Shown here: piece after piece, positions 23,478 to 32,103 of the stretch
How the letters are laid out: every line of letters begins with the position of its first letter
How positions within the stretch are numbered: the stretch's first letter is position 1
Assembly (NCBI RefSeq): GCF_032108445.1
Contig: NZ_CP134876.1
Location: 3,596,001 to 3,660,000 of the forward strand
Length of the DNA: 64,000 nt
From: Micromonospora halotolerans
GTDB taxonomy: Bacteria; Actinomycetota; Actinomycetes; Mycobacteriales; Micromonosporaceae
Direction: 5' to 3'
Program-made: the position numbers and the translations under genes
The notes under the pieces: generated by a model
The model's input: the letters and a program-made list of their open reading frames with translations, nothing else
What the model was told of the DNA's origin: nothing
The model's database searches: none

Positions 23478-23897
23478 TCAACCGACGTCGGCGACCAGCT
23501 CGACCTCGTACCCCTGGGTGTCGGACAGGTAGGCGGCGTAGGTCCGCGGTCCGCCGGCGTGGGGGTGGCGGTCCGGGAACAGCAGCTCCCACCCGTGTCC
23601 GGGCGCGGCGGCGACCAGCCGGTCCACGGCGGCCGGCGGGCCGGCGTGGAAGGCCAGGTGGTTGAGGCCCGGCGCCCGCCGGTCGTGGGTGCGCCCGGTG
23701 AGCGCCGGGGACTCCTCCAGGACCAGGTAGGTCGGGCCGAGCCGCCAGGACCGGCCGGCCGGCCAGTCCTGGTACGGCGTCCAGCCCAGCTCGCCGAGGA
23801 GCCAGCCCCAACTACGCCTGGCAGCGGCGAGATCGGGTACCCAGACCTCCACGTGGTGCAGCGCGCCGACGGTCAGCGCTTCCCGCCCGGCACCCAT
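23478..23897 (-). CDS. VOC-family (glyoxalase/bleomycin-resistance) protein
   Basis: 139 residues with two beta-alpha-beta-beta-beta halves: LHHVEVWVPDLAAARRSW at the start and LNHLAFHAGPPAAVDRL in the second half, ending with TQGYEVELVAD. The potential metal ligands (two His, Glu) are present, so it may be a small dioxygenase, isomerase or binding protein; the substrate is unknown. It overlaps the end of the cobalamin adenosyltransferase gene by 25 bases, so the two are co-transcribed. Confidence 0.8.
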   Translation of the reverse strand: MGAGREALTVGALHHVEVWVPDLAAARRSWGWLLGELGWTPYQDWPAGRSWRLGPTYLVLEESPALTGRTHDRRAPGLNHLAFHAGPPAAVDRLVAAAPGHGWELLFPDRHPHAGGPRTYAAYLSDTQGYEVELVADVG

Positions 23898-24445
23898 AGC
23901 ACATCTCCGTCTGGATTTGCCGTTCTTGACAGGATAAAGAGCAGATCGGAGAGCCGGTTGAGATACTTTGCCGGGAGCGTGCTGGTCCGGTCCGGGTCGT
24001 GGGTGACCAGCGCCCACGCCGCACGCTCGGCGCGCCGGGCGGTCGTCCGTGCCACGTGCAGCAGCGCCGCGCCAGCGGTGCCGCCGGGGAGGATGAAGGA
24101 GTCGAGCTTGCTCAGGCGCGCGTTGAACTCGTCGCACCAGCCCTCGAGGCGCTCCACGTACTCCTCGGTGACCCGCAGCGGCGGGTACTTGGGATCCGGC
24201 TCCACCGGCGTCGCCAGGTCCGCGCCGACGTCGAACATGTCGTTCTGGATCGACTCCAGCACCACCCGCAGCTCGTCGGGGAGCTGCCCCAGGGCGAGCG
24301 CGACGCCGATGGCGGCGTTGCACTCGTCCACGTCCGCGTACGCGGCGATCCGCGGATCGGTCTTCGGCACCTGCTCGTTGTTGCTCAGCCTGGTCATGCC
24401 GGCGTCGCCGGCCTTGGTGTAGATGCGCGTGAGGTGGACGGCCAT
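23873..24445 (-). CDS. Cob(I)alamin adenosyltransferase, PduO type
   Basis: 190 residues. It transfers adenosyl from ATP to cob(I)alamin, making the coenzyme B12 that MeaA and IcmA in this window need. PduO/MMAB features: [13 protein letters not shown] (ATP-binding N-terminus), DECNAAIG, and the C-terminal [10 protein letters not shown] ... [21 protein letters not shown] -10 box (24453-24458, minus strand) lies 7 bases from the ATG, so the transcript is probably leaderless. Its start codon shares CATG with the divergent murA start. The family also occurs next to murA in mycobacteria. Confidence 0.9.
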   Translation of the reverse strand: MAVHLTRIYTKAGDAGMTRLSNNEQVPKTDPRIAAYADVDECNAAIGVALALGQLPDELRVVLESIQNDMFDVGADLATPVEPDPKYPPLRVTEEYVERLEGWCDEFNARLSKLDSFILPGGTAGAALLHVARTTARRAERAAWALVTHDPDRTSTLPAKYLNRLSDLLFILSRTANPDGDVLWVPGGKR

Positions 24446-25883
24446 GACGCACAGCCTACGGATACCGGACCTGACGATCCCGGCGCGGCCGGCCCGCACC
24501 GCCTGGCCGGCGGGGGTCGGGCCGGGTGATGCCGGCGACCCGGCGGTCAACGACGTCGACGTCATCCGGGTGCCCGGTGAGGCCCGGCTGGCCGGCACCG
24601 TGCACGTGGTCGGGGCGAAGAACTCCGCGTTGAAGCTGATGGCGGCGGCACTGCTCGCCCCGGGGCGCAGCGTGATCACCAACGTCCCCCGGATCACCGA
24701 CATCGCCATCATGGGCGAGGTGCTGCGCCGGCTCGGCTGCGCCGTACGCTTCGCCGCCGACGACCCGGTCGACCCCATGGTGGCCCGCGGCGGGGTGGAA
24801 CGGTCCCGGTCGGTGGTGATCGACGTGCCGGAACAGCCGGGCGCGGAGGCCGACTACGACCTGGTCCGCCGGCTGCGTGCGTCGATCTGTGTGCTCGGTC
24901 CGCTGCTGGCCCGCCGGGGGTACGTGCGGGTGGCCCACCCCGGCGGGGACGCCATCGGCTCGCGCGGCCTGGACATGCACATCGCCGGGCTGTCCCGCAT
25001 GGGCGCGGAGATCTCCGGCGAGCACGGCTTCGTCATCGCCGAGGCCCCCGACGGGCTGTACGGGGCGGACATCCCGCTGGACTTCCCGAGCGTCGGCGCC
25101 ACCGAGAACCTCGTGATGGCGGCGGTGCTGGCCCGGGGCACCACGACGATCGACAACGCGGCGCGGGAGCCGGAGATCGTCGACATCTGCACCATGTTGA
25201 ACCGGATGGGAGCCCGGATCGAGGGGGCAGGCACGTCGACCCTGCACATCGTCGGGGTGCCCGGGCTGCGCCCGGTGCGGCACGCCACGGTGGGGGACCG
25301 GATCGTCGCCGGAACGTGGGCGTTCGCGGCCGCCATGACCCGCGGCGACGTGACCGTGACCGGCGTCGACCCGGCCTACCTGGAGGTCGCGCTGGACAAG
25401 CTGGTCTCGGCCGGCGGCCTGGTGGAGACCCGCGGCGGCGCCTTCCGGGTACGCATGGACGACCGGCCGAAGGCCGTCGACGTGGTCACCCTGCCCTTTC
25501 CGGGCTTCGCCACCGACCTGCTGCCGATGGCGATCGGGCTGGCCGCGGTCAGCGAGGGCGGCTCGCTGATCACCGAGAACATCTTCGACGGCCGGTTCAT
25601 GTTCGCCAACGAGATGATGCGGCTCGGCGCGGACATCAAGACCGACGGCCACCACGCCCTGGTGTGCGGCCACGAGCGCCTCTCCGGCGCCCCGGTACGG
25701 GCCACCGACATCCGGGCCGGCGCCGGCCTGATCATCGCCGGGCTGTGCGCCGACGGGGTCACCGAGGTCTCGCACGTGCACCACGTGGATCGCGGCTACC
25801 CGGACTTCGTGGCCGACCTGCGGGCCCTCGGCGTCGAGGTGGCGCGCGGCACCGCCCCCGAGGAGCCCGACCTCGCCATCTGA
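24444..25883 (+). CDS. murA: UDP-N-acetylglucosamine 1-carboxyvinyltransferase
   Basis: 479 residues. First committed step of peptidoglycan synthesis: enolpyruvyl transfer from PEP to UDP-GlcNAc. Two repeated inverse alpha/beta domains are present, with the [17 protein letters not shown] start and [13 protein letters not shown]. The position of the usual fosfomycin-target Cys is Asp here ([11 protein letters not shown]169), as in mycobacteria, predicting intrinsic fosfomycin resistance. The ATG at 24444 gives about 37 more residues than E. coli MurA; a GTG at 24570 is the main alternative. Its ATG overlaps the divergent adenosyltransferase start. Confidence 0.93.
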   Translation: MTHSLRIPDLTIPARPARTAWPAGVGPGDAGDPAVNDVDVIRVPGEARLAGTVHVVGAKNSALKLMAAALLAPGRSVITNVPRITDIAIMGEVLRRLGCAVRFAADDPVDPMVARGGVERSRSVVIDVPEQPGAEADYDLVRRLRASICVLGPLLARRGYVRVAHPGGDAIGSRGLDMHIAGLSRMGAEISGEHGFVIAEAPDGLYGADIPLDFPSVGATENLVMAAVLARGTTTIDNAAREPEIVDICTMLNRMGARIEGAGTSTLHIVGVPGLRPVRHATVGDRIVAGTWAFAAAMTRGDVTVTGVDPAYLEVALDKLVSAGGLVETRGGAFRVRMDDRPKAVDVVTLPFPGFATDLLPMAIGLAAVSEGGSLITENIFDGRFMFANEMMRLGADIKTDGHHALVCGHERLSGAPVRATDIRAGAGLIIAGLCADGVTEVSHVHHVDRGYPDFVADLRALGVEVARGTAPEEPDLAI

Positions 25884-25892
25884 GAGGGAGGC

Positions 25893-25908
25893 CTTAGCAG
25901 CCGTTCAG
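25893..25908. promoter_or_regulatory. Putative operator (class B) ahead of hydroxybutyryl-CoA dehydrogenase
   Basis: CTTAGCAGCCGTTCAG, matching the arms of CTTAGCGATCGTTCAG found at icmA. It lies 11 bases before a TAGGGT -10-like box (25919-25924), thus over the -35 region. Confidence 0.5.
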
Positions 25909-25960
25909 CCTCGCGGATTAGGGTGCTCGGAGACACTCATTCGCAGCGAGGGAGAAGCAG

Positions 25961-26809
25961 ATGGCGGGTCGACTCGCGGTCGTCGGTGCCGGGTTGATGG
26001 GCTCGGGCATCGCCCAGGTGGCGGCGCAGGCGGGCTGGCAGGTGACCCTGCGCGACCTGGACGACGCGGCCACCAAGCGGGGCGTCGACGGCATCCGGAA
26101 GTCGCTTCAGAAGTTCGCCGAGAAGGGGAAGATCGAGGCGTCCGAGGTCGAGGCGACCCTGGCCCGGATCACCCCGACCACCGAGCTGGAGGCGGCGGCC
26201 GACGCGGACATCGTCGTCGAGGCGGTCTTCGAGAAGATCGAGATCAAGCACGAGGTGTTCCGCGCGCTGGACAAGATCTGCAAGTCCGACGCGGTGCTGG
26301 CCACCAACACCTCGGCCATCCCGGTCACCCAGATCGCCACCGCCACCGAGCGCCCGGAGTCGGTCGTCGGCACCCACTTCTTCTCGCCGGTGCCCATGAT
26401 GAAGCTCTGCGAGCTGGTCCGGGGCTACAAGACCAGCGACGCGGCCCTGGCCACGGCCAAGGCGTTCGCCGAGGAGATCGGCAAGACCGTCGTGGTGGTG
26501 AACCGGGACATCGCCGGCTTCGTCACCACCCGGCTGATCTGCGCCCTCGCCATGGAGGCGGTCAAGCTGGTCGAGTCCGGTGTGATCTCCGCCGAGGATC
26601 TGGACACGGCCTGCAAGCTGGGCTTCGGACACGCCATGGGCCCGCTGGCCACGGTCGACCTGACCGGCGTGGACGTGCTGCTGAACGCCAGCAAGAACAT
26701 CTACACCGACACCGCCGACGAGAAGTTCTTCCCGCCGGAGCTGCTCCAGCGCATGGCCACCGCGGGCGACCTGGGTCGCAAGACCGGCCAGGGCTTCTAC
26801 AGCTACTGA
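25961..26809 (+). CDS. 3-hydroxybutyryl-CoA dehydrogenase
   Basis: 282 residues. NAD(P)-dependent interconversion of acetoacetyl-CoA and 3-hydroxybutyryl-CoA. The Rossmann motif is VVGAGLMGSGIAQ at residues 7-19; the catalytic His is in GTHFFSPVPMMKL, and ATNTSAIPVTQIA and the C-terminal GRKTGQGFYSY are typical of the single-domain HBD/FadB2 group. GGGAG precedes the ATG. It has its own promoter with a palindromic operator and ends in a strong hairpin. A second, tandem-domain enzyme is encoded at 38331. Confidence 0.92.
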   Translation: MAGRLAVVGAGLMGSGIAQVAAQAGWQVTLRDLDDAATKRGVDGIRKSLQKFAEKGKIEASEVEATLARITPTTELEAAADADIVVEAVFEKIEIKHEVFRALDKICKSDAVLATNTSAIPVTQIATATERPESVVGTHFFSPVPMMKLCELVRGYKTSDAALATAKAFAEEIGKTVVVVNRDIAGFVTTRLICALAMEAVKLVESGVISAEDLDTACKLGFGHAMGPLATVDLTGVDVLLNASKNIYTDTADEKFFPPELLQRMATAGDLGRKTGQGFYSY

Positions 26810-26816
26810 TCCGCGC

Positions 26817-26855
26817 GCGTGACGCCCCCGGCCGCTCCGGTCGGGGGCGTCACGC
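26817..26855. terminator. Bidirectional hairpin terminator
   Basis: 18-bp stem with one G-T wobble (26817-26834 with 26838-26855) and a 3-base loop, between the converging dehydrogenase and esterase genes. It overlaps the last codons of the latter. Confidence 0.8.
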
Positions 26856-27662
26856 TTTCCGGGGTGGGGTCAGGGCCGCGCCGAGCAGGGCGAACGCGTC
26901 GGGGATGACCGTGCCCCAGTAGGCGAAGTTGTGCCGGCCGTCGGCCCAGGCAGCGCGTACCGGGGGTTCGGGCAGCGCCCGGGCCAGCGCGCGGACGTCC
27001 TTGAGGAAGTTGTCCTGCCGGCCGCACCAGAGGCCGACCGGGGTGCCGCGCAACCGGTCCACACCCGTGAAGACCGCGTCGCCCGGGCGGACGGCGGGGG
27101 AGAAGGCGGCCACCGCGCGCAACCATCCGGGGTACGCCTCGGCGAGCAGCAACGCCCCGAACCCGCCCATCGACCAGCCCCAGACGGCGAGCCGGCTGCT
27201 GTCGAAGCCGCGCCGGGCGCACCAGGTGGGCAGCTCCTCGCGGACCATCCGCTGCGGGTCGTCGTCCCCGGAGCGGCGCCAGGAGAGTCGGCCGCCGGTG
27301 GATCCGGCCAGCGCGAAGGGCGGGGCGCCACGGCGTACCGCCTCGGTGAGGAAGCGGGCCAGCCCGAAGCGGCCGTAGTCCCGGGGTGTGGCCGAGGCGC
27401 CGTGCAGCACCAGGCAGACGGGGAGGCCGCGGCCGTCGCCGTACCCCTCGGGCACGGCCGTCCAGAAGTCCACCTCGCGGCCGCGGGCCCCGGAGGCGAT
27501 CCGGATCAACCGCTCGTCCCCGGCCGGCGCGTCCGGCACGGCGGGCCCCGGCCCGGGCCGGGGCTCGGCGAGCTGCCGGGCGGTGAGCCCGCCGACCACC
27601 GCGACGCCGGCCACGCCGGCGGCGGCCCCCAGCAGCGTGCGCCGGGTCAGATTGTGCGCCAT
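26850..27662 (-). CDS. Tat-exported alpha/beta-hydrolase (esterase) family protein
   Basis: 270 residues. The N-terminus has a twin-arginine signal (LTRRTLLGAAAG...), so it is probably exported folded or anchored. The alpha/beta-hydrolase core has an LVLHGASATP oxyanion region, GWSMGGFGA (nucleophile Ser), a DAVF/D region and a terminal His in DGRHNFAYWG, resembling the esterase-D / antigen-85-like group. The substrate is unknown. The gene runs convergent to the dehydrogenase and is followed upstream by a palindromic repeat element. Confidence 0.8.
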   Translation of the reverse strand: MAHNLTRRTLLGAAAGVAGVAVVGGLTARQLAEPRPGPGPAVPDAPAGDERLIRIASGARGREVDFWTAVPEGYGDGRGLPVCLVLHGASATPRDYGRFGLARFLTEAVRRGAPPFALAGSTGGRLSWRRSGDDDPQRMVREELPTWCARRGFDSSRLAVWGWSMGGFGALLLAEAYPGWLRAVAAFSPAVRPGDAVFTGVDRLRGTPVGLWCGRQDNFLKDVRALARALPEPPVRAAWADGRHNFAYWGTVIPDAFALLGAALTPPRKA

Positions 27663-27689
27663 GCCGGCGAGTGTGCCACCCGCGACGTG

Positions 27690-27737
27690 AGGAAGGGCCC
27701 CCTGCTATACGCGAGGCGTTGACAGGGGGCCCTTCCT
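27690..27737. repeat. Palindromic repeat element, copy A (GGAAGGGCCCC family)
   Basis: Perfect 15-bp outer arms (27690-27704 with 27723-27737) around an inner ACGC-GAG-GCGT hairpin. The same architecture and near-identical sequence occur at 55867-55914. It lies 7 bases from the end of the ABC permease gene and may double as its terminator. Confidence 0.75.
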
Positions 27738-27744
27738 TGCGCTC

Positions 27745-28590
27745 TCAGCCGTCGCGCTTCGTGGTCCAGCGGAACGTGGTCAGGCAGAGGACCAGGCCGA
27801 TCACGCACCACAGCCCGAGGACCAGGGCGACGCGGCCCAGCTCGAACGAGCCGCCCGGTTCCTGCGCGCCGAAGCTGTCCGGCAGGAAGACCGACCGCAG
27901 CCCCTGGCACATCCACTTGAGGGGGAAGAGCGCGGCGACCTGCTGCATCCAGCTCGGCAGGCTGGTGAAGACGAAGAACACGCCGGAGATGAACTGGAGG
28001 ACCAGGGCCACCGGGGTGACCACGGCCGAGCCGCTGCGGGCCGTGCGGGCGAGGGACGAGATGGCGATGCCGCACAGGGTGCAGGCGGTGACGCCGAGGA
28101 CGGCGACCCACCCGAAGGTGAGCCACCGGGCGGCGGTGTCCGGCAGCGTCAGGTCGAACAGCGCGACCGACACGGCGAGCAGCAGCGCGGTCTCCGCGAT
28201 GCCGATGGCCACCACCATGAGCACCTTGCCGGCGAACCACACCCACTTCGGCATCGGCGTGCCCCGGTAGCGCTTCAGGACGCCCCGGTCCCGCTCGATG
28301 GGGATCCAGATGCCGAGGTTCTGGAAGCTCACCGTCATGAGGCCGGTCGCGATCATGCCGGTGATGAAGTACTGCGTGTAGCTCACGCCCGGCGCGATCT
28401 CGTCGTTGAAGATCGCCGCGAAGATCAGAATCATGATGACCGGGAAGCCCATCGTGAACACGACGGACTCCCGGGAGCGCAGGAACTGGGTGATCTCCAG
28501 CCGGCCCTGCCGCAGGGCGAGCGTGCCCCCGCCCGGCCGGCGGCCTGGGGCGGCGGCGACCGGGGCGGCCGGCTTCGTCGTGGTGGTCAT
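27745..28590 (-). CDS. ABC-2 type transporter permease
   Basis: 281 residues with six hydrophobic helices and the ABC-2 signature region (ERDRGVLKRYRGTPMP, GVFFVFTSLPSWMQQVAALFP). It forms the membrane part of a drug, polymer or lipid exporter with the ATPase encoded just upstream. The ATG overlaps the ATPase stop (TGATG), so the two are translationally coupled. The N-terminal 25 residues are low-complexity Pro/Ala. The cargo cannot be told from sequence. Confidence 0.88.
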   Translation of the reverse strand: MTTTTKPAAPVAAAPGRRPGGGTLALRQGRLEITQFLRSRESVVFTMGFPVIMILIFAAIFNDEIAPGVSYTQYFITGMIATGLMTVSFQNLGIWIPIERDRGVLKRYRGTPMPKWVWFAGKVLMVVAIGIAETALLLAVSVALFDLTLPDTAARWLTFGWVAVLGVTACTLCGIAISSLARTARSGSAVVTPVALVLQFISGVFFVFTSLPSWMQQVAALFPLKWMCQGLRSVFLPDSFGAQEPGGSFELGRVALVLGLWCVIGLVLCLTTFRWTTKRDG

Positions 28591-29435
28591 CAGTGTCCGA
28601 TCATCCGCAGGTAGACGTCTTCGAGGGTCGGCCGGGTCACGGTGAGGCCGGGGACCTCGCCGCCGAAACGCGCGGCCAGCTCCGCCACCAGCGCCGTAGG
28701 CGTCGCGGTCTCCGCCGTCTCCGGCGCCCCCTCCGGGGTACGCCAGGAGACCGTCGCCAGCGCCTCCTGGCGGTTGCCCAGCCGGTCCGGCGGGGCCACC
28801 TCGACCACCCGGCCGGCGGCGATCACACCGACCCGGTCGGCCAGGGCCTCGGCCTCGTCCAGGTAGTGGGTGGTGAGCACGATGGTGGTGCCGGCGGCGG
28901 AGAGGTCCCGGATCAGCTCCCAGAACTCGCGGCGGGCCTCCGGGTCGAAACCGGTGGTGGGCTCGTCGAGGAAGAGCAGCTCGGGGCGGCCGACGATGCC
29001 GAGCGCCACGTCGAGCCGGCGCTTCTGCCCGCCGGAGAGGGTGTGCGTGCGCGCCCGGGCCTTGGCGCCGAGCCCGACCCGCTCGATCACCTTCTCCGGG
29101 TCGTCGGAGTCGGGGTAGAAGCCGGCGAAGTGCCGGACCACCTCGCCGACGGTCAGCTCGTCGAACTCGCCGGTGCCCTGCAGCACGATGCCGACGCGGG
29201 AACGCCAGCCCGCGTCCGGGTGGGCCGGGTCGGCGCCGAGCACCCGCACCTCGCCGGCGTCGCGTCGCCGGTAGCCCTCCAGGATCTCCACCGTGGTGGT
29301 CTTGCCCGCGCCGTTCGGGCCGAGCAGGGCGAACACCTCACCGCGGCGGACATCGAGGTCCACCCCCGCCACCGCGAGGTTGTCGCCGTACGCCTTGCGC
29401 AGCCCCCGTACGGAGATCGCGAGCTCGTCATCCAT
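28590..29435 (-). CDS. ABC transporter ATP-binding protein
   Basis: 281 residues from ATG 29435. Walker A GPNGAGKTTT, signature LSGGQKRRLDVA, Walker B LLFLDEPTTG and the H-loop TTHYLDEAE are all intact. This is the DrrA/CcmA-like exporter ATPase type. The frame stays open upstream to 29531 (ATGs at 29531 and 29498), but conserved sequence begins at DELAISVRGLRKAYG, so the internal ATG was chosen. It forms an operon with the permease. Confidence 0.9.
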   Translation of the reverse strand: MDDELAISVRGLRKAYGDNLAVAGVDLDVRRGEVFALLGPNGAGKTTTVEILEGYRRRDAGEVRVLGADPAHPDAGWRSRVGIVLQGTGEFDELTVGEVVRHFAGFYPDSDDPEKVIERVGLGAKARARTHTLSGGQKRRLDVALGIVGRPELLFLDEPTTGFDPEARREFWELIRDLSAAGTTIVLTTHYLDEAEALADRVGVIAAGRVVEVAPPDRLGNRQEALATVSWRTPEGAPETAETATPTALVAELAARFGGEVPGLTVTRPTLEDVYLRMIGH

Positions 29436-29559
29436 GACGTCCAGTGTGCGACTCCGGCGGGCCGGGCGGCGGCCCGGGGGTGTGGTGGTGTCGCCCATGT
29501 CGCGCCGCTCGTGCCCGTCGGTCCGCTCCATGGACCTGTGTGGTTTTCCACAGCCCGTT

Positions 29560-29573
29560 TTACTGAACGGTAA
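29560..29573. promoter_or_regulatory. Putative operator (class A) at the meaA promoter
   Basis: TTACTGAACGGTAA, an imperfect palindrome, ending 2 bases before TAAACT (29576-29581), the probable -10 box, which lies 6 bases before the meaA ATG. The same motif is found upstream of ccr (49531-49544). Confidence 0.55.
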
Positions 29574-29587
29574 CTTAAACTCCGGCC

Positions 29588-31594
29588 ATGGATGAGAAGG
29601 CTCCTTCGGGGCGGTTGCCGGAGCGCGACCGGCCCTGGGTGATGCGCACCTACGCCGGGCACTCCTCCGCCACGGCCACCAACGCGCTCTTCCGCCGCAA
29701 CCTGGCGAAGGGGCAGACCGGGCTCTCGGTCGCCTTCGACCTGCCCACCCAGACGGGCTACGACCCGGACCACGAGCTGGCCGCCGGCGAGGTGGGCCGG
29801 GTCGGTGTGCCGGTGGCGCACCTCGGCGACATGCGGGCCCTCTTCGAGGGCATCCCGCTCGCCGAGATGAACACCTCGATGACCATCAACGCGCCGGCGA
29901 TGTGGCTGCTCGGCCTCTATGGCACGGTCGCCGCCGAGCAGGGCGCCGAGCTGTCCCGGTGCGCCGGCACCACGCAGAACGACATCATCAAGGAGTACCT
30001 GTCCCGGGGCACCCACATCTTCCCGCCGGCCGCCTCACTGCGGCTCACCGCGGACGTCATCGCGTACACGCTGCGCGAGATGCCGAAGTGGAACCCGGTC
30101 AACATCTGCTCGTACCACCTCCAGGAGGCCGGCGCGACGCCGGTGCAGGAGGTCGGCTTCGCCCTGGCCACCGCCGTCGCCGTGCTCGACGCGGTACGCG
30201 ACTCCGGCCAGGTGCCCGCCGAGCGGATGGGCGACGTCGTCCAGCGGATCTCCTTCTTCATCAACGCCGGCGTGCGCTTCGTCGAGGAGATCGCCAAGAT
30301 GCGCGCGTTCGGCGCGCTCTGGGACGAGATCACCCGCGACCGGTACGGCGTCGAGAACGCGAAGCAGCGCCGCTTCCGGTACGGCGTCCAGGTCAACTCG
30401 CTGGGCCTCACCGAGGCGCAGCCGGAGAACAACATCCAGCGCATCGTGCTGGAGATGCTCGGCGTCACCCTGTCCCGCGACGCCCGCGCCCGCGCCGTGC
30501 AACTGCCCGCCTGGAACGAGGCGCTCGGCCTGCCCCGCCCCTGGGACCAGCAGTGGTCGCTGCGCATGCAGCAGGTGCTGGCGTACGAGTCGGACCTGCT
30601 GGAATATCCGGACCTGTTCGAGGGCTCGCACGTGATGACCGCGCTGGTCGACGACCTCGTGGCCGGGGCCCGGGTCGAGCTGGAGAAGGTGCTGGAGATG
30701 GGCGGCGTGGTCACCGCCGTGGAGACCGGCTACCTGAAGAGCGCCCTGGTCGCCTCGCTGGCCGACCGGCGCCGGCGGATGGAGGCCGGCACCGATGTGG
30801 TCGTCGGCGTCAACCGCTTCACCGAGACCGAGCCGTCACCGCTGACCGCGGCCGGCGCCGAGGCCATCGAGCAGGTCGACCCCGCCGTCGAGGCGGCCGC
30901 CACCACCGCCGTACGCGAGTGGCGGGCCGGCCGGGACGCGGCGGCCGTGGACGCGGCACTCGCCCGGCTGCGCGCGGACGCCGCGACCACCACGAACCTC
31001 ATGCCGGCGACGCTGGAGTGCGTGCGGGCCGGCGTGACCACCGGCGAGTGGGCCGGCGCGCTGCGCCAGGTCTTCGGCGAGTACCGGGCGCCCACCGGCC
31101 TGTCCGGCGCGGCCGGCGCGGGCGGCGACGCCGGCCTGGGCGCGGTCCGGGAGCGGGTCGCCGCCACCGCGCGCGAACTGGGCAGCGGCCGGCTGCGGCT
31201 GCTCGTGGGCAAGCCCGGCCTGGACGGGCACTCCAACGGCGCCGAGCAGATCGCGGTACGCGCCCGCGACGCCGGCTTCGAGGTGGTCTACCAGGGCATC
31301 CGGCTGACCGCCGGGCAGATCGTGGCGGCCGCCGTGGAGGAGGACGTCGACCTGGTCGGCCTCTCGGTGCTCTCCGGGTCGCACCTGGCCGCCGTGCCGG
31401 CCGTGCTGGACGGGCTGCGCGCCGCCGGGCGGGCCGACCTGCCCGTGGTGGTCGGCGGCATCATCCCGGCGGCCGACGCGGAAGCGCTCCGGGCCGCCGG
31501 CGTGGCCCGCGTCTTCACCCCGAAGGACTTCGCGCTGACCGGCATCATCGACGACCTGGTCACCGTGATCCGCGAGTCCAACGGCCTGTCCTAG
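29588..31594 (+). CDS. meaA: Ethylmalonyl-CoA mutase-type B12 enzyme (MeaA)
   Basis: 668 residues: an N-terminal TIM-barrel mutase domain (1 to about 510) fused to a C-terminal B12-binding domain with LDGHSNG (DxHxxG) around residue 546. The short N-terminus and RTYAGHSSATATN are typical of the MeaA/Ecm group, which rearranges ethylmalonyl-CoA to methylsuccinyl-CoA. Y22 and R139 occupy the positions that bind the substrate carboxylate in methylmalonyl-CoA mutase, fitting a dicarboxylyl-CoA substrate. No ribosome site is seen; TAAACT lies 6 bases upstream, so it is probably leaderless. Its pathway partner ccr is 17 kb downstream. Confidence 0.9.
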   Translation: MDEKAPSGRLPERDRPWVMRTYAGHSSATATNALFRRNLAKGQTGLSVAFDLPTQTGYDPDHELAAGEVGRVGVPVAHLGDMRALFEGIPLAEMNTSMTINAPAMWLLGLYGTVAAEQGAELSRCAGTTQNDIIKEYLSRGTHIFPPAASLRLTADVIAYTLREMPKWNPVNICSYHLQEAGATPVQEVGFALATAVAVLDAVRDSGQVPAERMGDVVQRISFFINAGVRFVEEIAKMRAFGALWDEITRDRYGVENAKQRRFRYGVQVNSLGLTEAQPENNIQRIVLEMLGVTLSRDARARAVQLPAWNEALGLPRPWDQQWSLRMQQVLAYESDLLEYPDLFEGSHVMTALVDDLVAGARVELEKVLEMGGVVTAVETGYLKSALVASLADRRRRMEAGTDVVVGVNRFTETEPSPLTAAGAEAIEQVDPAVEAAATTAVREWRAGRDAAAVDAALARLRADAATTTNLMPATLECVRAGVTTGEWAGALRQVFGEYRAPTGLSGAAGAGGDAGLGAVRERVAATARELGSGRLRLLVGKPGLDGHSNGAEQIAVRARDAGFEVVYQGIRLTAGQIVAAAVEEDVDLVGLSVLSGSHLAAVPAVLDGLRAAGRADLPVVVGGIIPAADAEALRAAGVARVFTPKDFALTGIIDDLVTVIRESNGLS

Positions 31595-31675
31595 GCTCCC
31601 CGGCTCCCCGGCTCCGGGACTCGGGTCCGTGTCCGGAGACCGGTCGGGTTTCTGGCTCGCGGCCCTGGTCGGCCC

Positions 31676-31777
31676 GTTGCCGGCTGGACCGGGCCCGCTC
31701 GGATTCGCAGTTCGCGGCTCGGTCGCCGTTGCCGGTAGGACCGGGGACTCGGTCGGATCTGCAGTTACCGGGCTGGG
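31676..31777. repeat. Degenerate tandem repeat of about 52 bases
   Basis: Two imperfect units (31676-31727 and 31728-31777) starting GTTGCCGG and containing GGACCGGG and CAGTT. They fill most of the 212-base gap between meaA and the DUF1540 gene, which also starts with short CGGCTCCC repeats (about 31595-31618). No gene is seen here. Confidence 0.4.
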
Positions 31778-31806
31778 GCGTCGCGTTGTCGGCGAGCGCG
31801 CCCCGG

Positions 31807-32103
31807 TCAGCGGCTCGCGTAGGTCTGGCAGTCGGCCATGTCCATCTCGGGCCCGACGGTGATCGCCGGTGCGTGACACTCCAGGTCGGAGTTGTGCCGG
31901 CAGTCCGCGCGCTGGCAGGCGCCGACCTGGGCGATCAGCTGCTCGACGCCGCCGCGTACCGGCAGCTCGATGAAGGTGTGGCAGTGCGCGTGGTCGCTGC
32001 TGCCGATCGTGATGGCGAACGCGTGGCAGTCGTTGGTGTGGTTGTAGGCGCAGGACCTGACGGCGCATTCCTGGACCCGGGGCATCTCCATCGACGCGGT
32101 CAT
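31807..32103 (-). CDS. Cysteine-rich protein with two DUF1540 domains
   Basis: 98 residues with two tandem cysteine-rich units: CAVRSCAYNHTNDCHAFAI ... CHTF and CQRADCRHNSDLECHAPAI ... CQTY. Each keeps four cysteines and a histidine that could bind a metal. DUF1540 has no established function. ATG 32103 was chosen because AGAGGAGG lies about 10 bases upstream; a longer open frame upstream is unsupported. There is no signal peptide or membrane segment. Confidence 0.8.
   Translation of the reverse strand: MTASMEMPRVQECAVRSCAYNHTNDCHAFAITIGSSDHAHCHTFIELPVRGGVEQLIAQVGACQRADCRHNSDLECHAPAITVGPEMDMADCQTYASR

Noticed and set aside
22372..23811. Long minus-strand frame across the lysozyme-like gene
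   Set aside because: Antisense shadow; similarity to the matching frame in copy 2 follows from DNA duplication only.
24444..24569. murA N-terminal extension as a targeting signal
   Set aside because: Composition is Pro/Ala-rich without a signal peptide; it is treated as a start-site uncertainty, not a domain.
31629..31862. 77-residue plus-strand frame after meaA
   Set aside because: Lies in degenerate repeats, no ribosome site, and overlaps the DUF1540 gene on the other strand.
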